A stretch of DNA of 64,000 nt from Elephas maximus indicus (taxonomy: Eukaryota > Chordata > Mammalia > Proboscidea > Elephantidae), in NCBI RefSeq assembly GCF_024166365.1, contig NC_064831.1, positions 47,803,768 to 47,867,767 of the forward strand, given 5' to 3'. Shown piece after piece: positions 21,075 to 30,800 of the stretch. The number at the start of each line of letters is the position of its first letter. Position 1 is the first letter of the stretch. The position numbers were made by a program, and so were the translations under genes. The notes under the pieces are model-generated. The model had not been told where the DNA came from, did not search any database, and saw only the letters and a list, made by a program, of their open reading frames with translations.

Positions 21075-21895
21075 TGGAGTTTAACTGACACATTCTTCAC
21101 TGTACATAGTTAAAGTGTATAACTTGATAAGTCGATTCATTTGACTTATCAAATATATACCCATATAACCATCATCACAATCAAGATAATGAGAACATCC
21201 ATCCTGCCCAAAAGTTTCCTCCTGTCCTCTTGGACTCCCTCCCCCAACTTCTCCCTGCCACCCCACATCCTGAGGTGATCACCAATCTGCTTTCTGTCAC
21301 TGTAGATTAGTATTCATTTTAAATAATTTTATATAAATGGAACCATACAGTATACACTCATATTTTTCTGACTTATTTCACTCAATATAATTATTTTGAG
21401 ATTCATCAAAGTTGGTGCATGTGCCATAGTTTTCCATTGTATGGATAGACCGAAATTGGTTTATCCATTCGCCAGCTGATAGACATTTGGGTTGTTTATA
21501 TTTTTTGGATATTCCAAATATAGCTACTATGAACATTTATGTACAAGTCTTGGTGTGGACATATGCTTTCATTTCTCCTGGATAAATACCTAGCAAATGA
21601 GTGACTGGGTCATATGGTAGATGTTAAGTTTAACTTTTTAAGAAACTGCCAAACTGTTTTCCAAAGTGGTTGCACCATTTTATAGTTCCACCAGCAACGT
21701 ATAAGAGTTTCAGTTGCTTCACAGCCTTGCCAACACCTGACATCATCAGTCTTTCTGATAAGTGTACAGTAGTATCTCATTGTATTTTTTATGCATATTT
21801 TCCTAATGGTTAGTAATGTGGAACACATTATTGTGCTTATTTTTCATCTGAACATTTTCTTTGGTGAAATGTCTGTTCAAATCTTTTATAACCTA
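21075..21895 (-). repeat. Old L1 3' end with ORF2 C-terminus
   Basis: Minus-strand frame 21610-21828 carries the L1 ORF2 C-terminal block [19 protein letters not shown]; the 3' UTR extends to about 21075. Diverged older subfamily with stops. Confidence 0.85.
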
Positions 21896-22419
21896 ATGTT
21901 GGAAGTGATATCCCATGACTTCTGCTGTATTCTATTTGTTAGAAGAGAGTAAGGGCAGCCCACACTCAATGGGAAGGGATTACATAAAGGTGGAATCATT
22001 GGGAACCATCCTAGAGGCTGCCTACCACAAATGGCTTAGAATAAAATCCCAACTCCATATCTTGATCGACAAAGCCCCATGGGATCTAGCTCCAGCCTTC
22101 CACACTGGCCTTCTTTTTCTGCTTTGAGCCAAGATTTATAATTGGCGAGGGGAGAAGGGATAGCCTTCTACAAGGGGAAACTGGCAGGGGACAAAATTCT
22201 GTGGCCTGAAAGAAAGGCATCCTTGCCATGGAAACGGTAGCCCAGGATCAGAGTATGGGGGTTCTCTACTGTGGCGGGGGGGGGGGGGGGCAGGGGCAGG
22301 GAAAAGACCTCCAGCTGCAACCTAGAGGAGGGATGAGGGAGGCCTTAGAGGAACTTGCCGAGTGACTAGGACCTCATTTGGGGACTTTAATCTGAGTTAT
22401 TTCTTATTTAGCCACAGCT
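21896..22419. other. Intergenic with a G run
   Basis: A run of 16 G lies near 22275-22290. No gene or clear repeat. Confidence 0.4.
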
Positions 22420-22600
22420 GGAGCCCTGGTGGCGCAGTGGCTGAGAGCTTGGCTGCTAACCAAAAGGTTGACAGTTCAAATCCACCAGTTGCACCTTGGA
22501 AACCCTAAGGGGCAGTTCTACCCTGACCTTTTAGGGTCACTGTAAGTTAACATCAACTCGATGGCAACGGGTTAGGTTTTTTTTTTTTTTTTTTTTTGGA
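22420..22600 (+). repeat. AfroSINE-type SINE with T-run end
   Basis: GGAGCCCTGGTGGCGCAGTG head, GTTCAAATCCACC B box, tail CATCAACTCGATGGCAACGG, then GGTTAGG and a run of about 20 T. Confidence 0.9.
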
Positions 22601-23616
22601 GCGGGTTACTGAAGTTCTTGAAAGCAGGCAATTTCTTTTGATATATTAGTTAATCTGATCAGATGGACTAGATTGGGGTAGATACAGAAAAGTCTGCAAC
22701 TACACTCCTGGGAGTAGCTCCAGATTTTATCTAGAGTGTTTGTCGGTCTGGTTGGTGGGGAGCTGCTTTGTGTTTATATAGCAACTTACACAATTTTTTT
22801 TCCTTTTTATCATTTATATTTGGTTTTTATTAGTTTTTTTTTTTAGTTTTGTTGTGGCTTTAGGTGGAAGTTTACAGCTCAAGTTTGTTTCTCATTCAAA
22901 AATTTATACACATATTCTTTTGTGACATTGGATGCAATCCCTGCAATGGTGCCTGACATGGTTTTGAGAAAGCTTCAATTTTCCGTATCAAAGAACAGGA
23001 AGAGTGCTGGAGCCCATGGGCATGTTCAAGCCTCCAAAGCCACATCTCCTATGAGGCTTGCAAGCTTCTTACACTTTCTTTCAGGAGACAGCTCTACGAG
23101 CTGAACTCTAAAGAGAAAGTGGGAGCTGGGTGTGATGCCTTTTACATTGCCTTCCTCTTCAAACAAACAAAACGATTTTGTTTTGTTTTGTTTTGTTTAC
23201 CAATTTTATACATTTGGAAATAGGCCTGAAACGAAGAAAAGCATTTCTGAGTTGCATGTTGGAAAGAGCAGCTGAGCATTTGGGTTTGAAATCTGAGGCT
23301 ATCACTTACTGGTTCTGTGCCCCGGGAATATTCACATCAGGTTTTGTACCTCTGTATTTCCATCAGCAAAATAGTAAGTTGTGAAAGAGAGATTCTCAGC
23401 CAGCTGTACACCTCCTACTGACATCCTCAACTCTTGTGAACCTTTGGGAATGGTGGGGTGTTTTGGGTTGTTATGATGACTTGCAAGTGTCATGGCAACT
23501 AGTCAGCAGAAGCCAGACACCAAATGGCCTAGAGCAATAACTGGGGAACCTTTCAACTTTAACGTTAACATCTAGGACCTCGCTAAGCCTTAGGGTAGGA
23601 GGAATCACACCGTAGG
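22601..23616. other. Intergenic, no gene recognised
   Basis: T-rich stretch at 22795-22860 and a TTTTG repeat near 23176-23200. Nothing else recognised. Confidence 0.4.
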
Positions 23617-23977
23617 CCAAAAAACCAAACAGGCTGCTGTTGACTCATGATGATCCCAGGTGTTACAGAGTAGAACTCTTCCACAGGGTAATGGAAAGGA
23701 GTCCTAGTTGTGCAACGGTTAAGTGCCTGGGTGCTAACTGAAAGGTCAGCAGTTTGCCCTCCTTGGGAGAAAAGGCCTGGTGGTCTGCTCTGTAAAGATT
23801 ACAGCTTAAGAAACTGTCCTATGGGACAGTTTTACTGTGTCATATAGGATTGCTACGAATCCCAATCACCTCGATGGCACAAAGCGGACTGCCAGGCCTT
23901 TCCTCCGTGGTGCCGCTGAGTGCGTTCAAACCAACAACCTTTAGTAGTCCAGCGCAAACGGTCTGCGCCACCCAGCA
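23617..23977 (-). repeat. Minus SINE with a plus SINE nested in it
   Basis: Minus SINE parts at 23617-23690 and 23883-23977 (CATATGTG subfamily remnants, ending GCGCCACCC) surround a plus-strand SINE at 23695-23882 that starts GGAGTCCTAGTTGTGCAACG. A second inverted nested pair like the one at 6521. Confidence 0.8.
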
Positions 23978-24169
23978 GTAATGACTGTCTTATGTGTTTC
24001 ATTTCTCCAGGTTTGAACATAAATTTCATTGCTCAGGGATACCTTCTCTAAGTCCATCCCAATCTCGCTGTCATACTGTGTTACTATTTGGTTTTCTGCC
24101 CCCCTCCACGATGCTGTAAATTCCATAAGCGCAGGGGCTTCTCCTGTGAGGCTTGCAGGCTTCTACTTT

Positions 24170-24860
24170 CGGTGGCGATTTGTTCATTAACATACGCTGG
24201 GTAGTGACGTCACGGCGGCACTCAACTACTTTCCGAAGAAATAGATTAAAAAATACGACTAGACGACCCTAAAGAACCTAGAACCTAGCGCCGTCGAATC
24301 AATCCCGAAAAACAGGCGCGAAAAAAAGCCCTTCCGGCCGCTGAAGTTAGCCCCGTCACTTCCGCCCTCTCCCGCTCCTCCCGGCGGCCCCTTCGCTCGG
24401 TCTGTGTTTGTTTCCGCTGTGTCAATAAAGTTCGATTCGCCTCGAAGAAGCCCCGTTCTTCCGGGAAAATGGCGTCCCCCGCTCGCGCCCCAGAGTCGTC
24501 GCCGCCTGCGGATCCGGCGCTAGCGGCGGGGGCTGCCGAGGGAGCCGAGTGCCCGCCGCCTCGCCAGCCGCAGCCCCCGTACAATGTCCTCGCTGGCCCG
24601 CGGCTTCGAGCCCCTAGCTCCCGAGGACTGGGGGCGGCGGAGTTTGGCGGAGCTGCGGGAGATGTTGAAGCGCCAGGAGAGACTTTTGCGCAACGAGTAA
24701 GCTTGGGTCCCGCCGAACCAACTCCGGGATCCCGCGGTTCGGGCCCCCCGGGAAGCTCCCCTCCCTTTCCTCTCATCCGTTCCTTCTCTGAAGGTGACCT
24801 TGCCGAGCCGGCTTCGTGTCAGCCCCGCGGCGATGGACGGCCTGTGGCTGGCCGTCGCGG
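24170..24860 (+). promoter_or_regulatory. POLR2M: POLR2M CpG-island promoter
   Basis: A sharp rise in GC and CpG surrounds the first exon. Perfect CRE palindrome TGACGTCA at 24205-24212; ETS-type CACTTCCGC at 24357-24365 and CTTCCGG at 24458-24464; YY1-type AAAATGGCG at 24466-24474. A TATA box is not evident. The YY1 motif usually lies just after the transcription start in such promoters, so transcription probably starts near 24430-24465 (inference). Confidence 0.75.
24584..24696 (+). CDS. POLR2M: POLR2M coding exon 1
   Basis: Encodes residues 1-37 and two bases of codon 38: [16 protein letters not shown], then a charged helix ending RQERLLRN. Start chosen because it gives the family N-terminus; A at -3. 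Donor at 24697 reads GTAAGC. CpG-rich. Confidence 0.95.
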
Positions 24861-27800
24861 GGTCTCGATGGTGCTCGCCTGCTGGCCCGCCGTAGCCACT
24901 GGGCTGCTCTGGGACGCTCAGCCGGTTGAATTTCCTTAGCTACTGTGGCGGTTCCACGAAGGGTGTGTGCCACAGCCCCATTTATATGCCCCCCTCCCGC
25001 ATACAGTGCCAAATACGGTGACGGCTCAGCACCATGTCAGTTTCCCTGGCAGACCCTGTTCTTGTGGGAACCGTAGGAAATGGGAAGAGTCGGATATAAA
25101 GAGTGGTTTATTAGGCCGAGGAAGTTTGACTCACGTTCGGATTTAACGGGTTTTAGTAGAGGGGTGATATAATAAAAATTAAAAGTGACTTTTTTTTAGG
25201 AGTTTAATTTAGTAGCAGGAGGGTTTGAAGGAGTCTGAGGCAGAAGACAGGATATTTTTAGGTGGGTTTCCAACAAGGGGTCGTAAGAACGTGAACTAGG
25301 AAGGTGGCTGCGGAGTAATTTGAATAAGTAGTTGACAGAGGTGATTGAAGTTCCCAGCCTGCTGCGAGAGCCATTAACAAAACTAGGGGAATTGGGGAGG
25401 GAAATAGGCTCGAGGTTGAATTGGGGCAGGGGAATAGGCCAGAGATTGACTTTTGCTAAGTTTAGGATATGGCAGGATAGACATCGGGCTAATTATGACT
25501 ACTTAAAAGCTAGAGAAGTGGTTGTTAAACTTAGGGAAGAGAAGGCTGGAAAAAATACAGGAATCTCAACTGCAGAGAGGAGCTCTGGTGGCACAATAGT
25601 TAAGAGCTTGGCAGCTGACCAGAAGGTCACTAGCTCCAGTCCACCAGCCACTCCTTGGAAATGCCATGGGGCAGTTTTACTATGCACTAATAGGGGCACC
25701 ATGGACGCGGACACATAGCAGCTACCACAGAGCTGCAGAGAGGTGCTAATGGTTGACACTATGGGAATGATTGTGTGTCAGAGAAAGACTAGAGGGCCTA
25801 AGATGTAATTTTGGTGAGCTTTCTGTCCCCGTTTATTGTGTGGCTATAGAAAAAGAAATCTGAAAAGGGAATTCTGCTACCCAGCAGAGGGGGCAAATAG
25901 TTACTTGGGTGTCTTGACTTGGCGAGGTTGGAATTTTATCTGTAGCAGCAAATTGTCTCAACTTTTTGGTCTCAGGGCCCCTTTATACACTTAAAATTAT
26001 TGAGGATCCAGAAACGCTTTTGTTTATGAGGGTTATGTCGATAAGTATTTATTGATTTATTAGAAATTGCAACTGAGAAATCTTTAAAAACAAGGATATG
26101 TAAGCACACATTCCATTGAGCCTCCAGAGCAGTGGTGCCCTACATCAGGGTATCCTCTGGGAAACTCCACTGTACCCATGTGAGAAAAAGTGCGTGAGAA
26201 AGGCAGTACTATCTGAGTACTCTTATGAAAGTAGTTTTGACCTCGCAGACCTTTCCCCTTTCTCCCCAAGAGGCTCTTGAGGACCATACTTACAAAACTG
26301 TTGATCTGTTGGGACGTCATGTATGATTATTACATGCTTAAATGTGTTTACTAAGTTCTCATTGGATGAGACAAATGAGGCATATTCCTTGTTCTTGTAC
26401 TGCCTTGATTATTGGGGTGTTTGGATAATGATTACCTTAATTGGTTTCATTCCCGTTTCCGGGCAGTTGAAAATCAGATTTTGATTTAAAAACCAGCTTT
26501 TCTCCCTTTGAGGATAATGCTTTGTCGTTTTAATTTTCTCTGAAGTTTGAAAACATGGCTCTAATGTATGCATGTTCTTTTCCATTTGACAGAAAATTCA
26601 TTTGCAAATTGCCCGACAAAGGTAAAAAGATCTTAGACTCTGTTGCCAAACTGAAAGTGGCCGTTGCAGAACGTGAAGAGTTCAGAGGAAAAAGTCAACT
26701 CTTTCATCCTGTTAGGTTAGACTGTACAGTAAGGCAAACAGTGACCGCAGGAGTTGATGTGGACACAGCTAAGGCTCAGAATTCTGACCAGATACTTCAT
26801 ACTTCACCACCAGTTCCTGGCTCCTCCTCTGTAGATAACAGCAAGTCATCTAAAACAGCTTCACCAAAGCAGGGACTTGTACATCTCTTTCACAAAGGCA
26901 GTGAAGAGACTGCAGAAGCAGAGGGCATAGTGAACGGGCGCACAGCTCCTAGCAGCGGAGCCAGTGCCGCTTCCTTATCTGAAGCCAGCAAGTGTCTCCC
27001 ACAGCATCTTGTTTCAAGACAAGCAGAAGATAGTTCCAGCAGCTCCGACAACCTGATTGTTGATAGGTTACAAAGGATCACAATCGCAGACCCAGGGGAG
27101 CACCGCTCAAGGGAAAACACAAGTACCGATAACTTGACAGGCCCTCGTAGTGGGGCCCAGAAGAAGCCACATTACATGGAAGTGCTAGAAGTGCGAGCCC
27201 AAAACCCAGTGCCCCCACCACATAAATTTAAAACAAATGTGTAAGTACCACTGGAATGGGTCTATCACAGAGCATTTGTTAAAGAACATAGTGTTAGTTA
27301 AGACTAAAAAAAAAAAAAAAAAAAAATTCCATGGGCTTTGTGTGAGAGCTGCTTGTACTTAGGAATAAACGTGTTTGGAAAACAACAGCCTGGCTGGAGT
27401 GGAGGAATCATGTTAAAAAACACTTAAGTGCTTTAGCCAAATAATTGAAAAGGTTTTAAATGACAGATGGGGGAATATTCAATTTCAGGATACTTAATCA
27501 GTATTTAACAGTAAAACAGAAATTTAGAGAGGAAATTTATGCTTTTTTTCCTAGAACCATCTTGCATTACAGAGCTCCACCTTTGATTAGCCTGTAAGCT
27601 AAGGAAAAGTAGTTAGAGAGCCACTAGGGACGTTGCTCAGCAAAAAGCATCTGAGTGCTTACTGGATGTAAGCAGCAGATGCCGTGGTGACACAAAGAAG
27701 TGAAACTTTTCATCTTCAAAGAGTTAAGGATCCAGAGAGAATCCAGGGCTTCTGTACTCGGGGAAATTTTAAGCTAAATAACAGCGACAGCTTCAGGTGG

Positions 27801-30800
27801 GAGAGGGCAGAGGGTGTTAAACCAGCGTGAAGACAGATCCGGGCAGGATGGGCGAAAACTCTGCTTCTGCGTTCCTTGCCATAGTTTTATTTCTGAGATC
27901 TCCAGAAAAACAGAAGCTCTGCGGATGTAAAGACTTGTTATTTATTTGTATTTAGATGTAGTGTTCAGATGAGGGAATAGCAGTTGGTAGCTGCCTAGAT
28001 GTGACATGAGATATGAAATCACACCACTACTATACTGCCTTTGTTTGAAAAACTGAAAATGTTTAAATAAAAACACCTAAAACTTTTTGTTACTATTAGA
28101 GATTTTAAAGTTTAGCCTTAGCCTACCATTTTTCTTAACCTCAAAACCTTATTTCAGCTCTATAGAAAACCAGGATTATGTTACGTTAATTTTTAGTTAA
28201 GAATGAAAAAAAAAACCCATCTTTAATCAAGGAATCTCCCATCCTGTGTAACGTGAGGTACCTTTTCTCACTTCTGGGAGCATCGTTTAGTCTCTAAATA
28301 CAGCAGAGAACACCCTGGTTCCAGTTCTCTATTAGTTATGTGGCTGGAAGTAGGAGGAGAGAGTAGCAATGCAGGCTACAAAGGAGGCCGATGAGAGAAG
28401 GAGCGCCTGTGCGGTTAGAGGAGGTCGGAAAGGCTGGGCCTTGATGGGTCAGTGAGGAAGTTGAAGAGAGAGCACCTGTGCAGGTAGAGGAAGGCTGGGC
28501 CCCGACAGTGGGACTCAAGGGCTTGATGCAGCTCATGGAGGTGGGCGAGTGCTCTTCCTCTGGCCTTCACCCTCTTGTGGCTTCATAACCACCTGGTGCT
28601 GGTTGCTGACCGGCATTGACCTCTAGCCCAGTCCTCACCAAAACTTGAGATTTGCATGGACAGTGACCTTTGACACGTGACAACTGGGGTGTCCTATTGC
28701 CATGTCAGGCACATGTACATCGTGTAACATAGGTAAACTGCTAAGTGTTGTTGCTATTAGGTGCCGAGCCAGTTCTGACTCATAGCGACCCTATTCACAA
28801 CAGAATAGAACACTGCCCAGTCCTGTGCCATGCTCACAATCATTGTTATGCTTGTGCCCATTGTTTCAGCCACTCTGTCAATCCATCTCATTGAGAGTTT
28901 TCCTCTTTTTCACTGTCCCCATACTTTACCAAGCATGATATTCTTCTCCAGGGACTGATCCCTCCTGATGCATGTCCAAAGTATGTGAGATGCAGTCTCG
29001 CTATCCTTGCTTCTAAAGGAGCTTTCTGGTTGTACTTCTTCTAAGACAGATTTGTTTGTTCTTTTGGCAGTCCGTGGTGTATTCACTGTTCTTCTCCAGC
29101 ACCACAATTCAAAGGCGGTAGTTCTTCTTCGGTCTTCCTTATTCATTGTCCAGCTTACGCATGCATGTGATGCTACTGAAAACACCATGGCTTGGGGTGA
29201 GGCACACCTTAGTCTTTAAGGTGACATCTTTGCTTTTCAACACTTTAAAGAGGTTTTTCACAGCCAATTTGCCCAATGCAATGCGCCTTTATTTCTTAAC
29301 TGCTGCTTCTGTGGATGTTGATTGTGGATTCAAGTAAAATGAAATCCTTGACAACTTCAGTCTTTTCTCCCTTTATCATGATGTTGCTTATTGTTCCAGT
29401 TGTGAGGGTTTTTGTTTTCTTTATAAGCTGTGGTCTTTGATCTTCATCAGTAAGTGCTTCAAGTCCTCTTCACTTTCAGCAAGCAAGGTTGTGTCATCTG
29501 CATAACGCGGGTTATTAACGAGTCTTCCTCCAGTCCTGATGACCTGTTCTTTGTGCAGTCCAGCTACTTAAATTACTTGCTCAGCATATGGATTGAGTAA
29601 GTATGGTGAAAGGGTACAACCCTGACGCACACCTTTCCTGACTTTCAAACACACAGTATCCTTTGGTTCTGTTCGAACAGCTGCGTCTTGATCTATGTAC
29701 AGGTTCCTCATGAGCACAGTTAAGTGTTCTGGGATTCCCATTCTTCGCAATGTTATCCGTAAATTGTTAGGATCCACACAGTCGAATGCCTTTGCATAGT
29801 CAATAAAACGCAGGTAAACATCCTTCTGGTATTCTCTGCTTTCAGCCAGGATCCATCTGACATTAGCAGTGATATCCCTGGTTCCAAGTCCTCTTCTGAA
29901 ACCAGCCTGAATTTCTGGCAGTTCCCTGTCTATATACTGCTGCAGCCGTTTTTGAATGATCTTCAGCAAAATTTTACTTGTATGTGATATTAATGATATT
30001 GTTCGATAATTTCCAGATTCAGTTGGATCACCTCTCTTGGGAATAGGCATAAATAGGGATCTCTTCCAGTCGGCTGGCAGGGTAGCCGTCTTCCAAATTT
30101 CTTGGCACAAGTGAGTGAGTGCTTCCAGCGCTGCATCCGTTTGTTGAAACATCTAAGTTGATACTCTGTCAATTCCTGGGGCCTTGTTTTTCGCCAATGC
30201 CTTCAGGGCAGCTTGGACTTCGTCCTTCAGTACCATCGGTTCCTAGTCACATGATACCTCTTAAAATGGTTGAGTGTCAACCAATTCTTTTTGTGTATTC
30301 CTTCCATCTTTTGATGCTTCCTGCATCGTCAGAATTTTCACCATGGAATCCTTACTATTACCTGTCTTTTCCCTAACTGACTGTCTTTCATATTCTCTTG
30401 TAAAGTTCCGTCATTACCTTGTGTGTTTTTTCTTTTCTCACCCCTCAGAGTGTCTCCCTTTTCCTTCATCTCCAGATCCTGGTGGTGCAATGGTTAAGCG
30501 CTTGGCTGCTAAGCAAAAGGTTGGCAGTTTGAACCCACCAACCGCTCAGCGGGAGAAAGTTGCGGCAGCCTGCTTCCATAAAGATTTCAGCCTTGGAAAC
30601 CCTATGGGGCTGCTCTGCTCTGTGCTGTAGGGTCACTATGAATTGGAATCGACTCAGCGGCAGCGGGTTTTGGGCTTACATTCTGCTAGTCACAAAGACC
30701 TTCATCTCTATAATCTTTATAGTCATTCCTCATTTTCTCTCCTGTCCAAGTGAAGGATCTCATCCCCTCTTGGGCTGTAATTGTGGCCTCTTCTTACCTT

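Larger units (their letters stand above)
24469..26625 (+). other. POLR2M overlapping upstream ORF
   Basis: ATG at 24469 has A at -3 and G at +4, better than the main start. It lies in another frame than POLR2M. In spliced mRNA it covers 24469-24696, then continues into exon 2 for ten codons to TAA at 26623-26625, 86 codons in all, passing over the main ATG at 24584. The product is Pro/Ala-rich and shows no domain. If the mRNA starts upstream of 24469, the uORF should lower main-frame translation. Confidence 0.5.

Noticed and set aside
1..24000. MYZAP terminal exons expected upstream of POLR2M
   Set aside because: No frame with flanking splice sites matching the MYZAP C-terminus was found; they probably lie outside the window.
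24424..24429. AATAAA just before POLR2M as a polyA site of an upstream gene
   Set aside because: It lies inside the CpG promoter and no upstream exon is seen; probably coincidence, though a MYZAP end cannot be fully excluded.
24469..24939. 156-codon open frame read straight through exon 1 into intron 1
   Set aside because: The GT donor at 24697 and family match show this region is spliced; only the part to 24696, then exon 2, can be translated. It is reported as a uORF instead.
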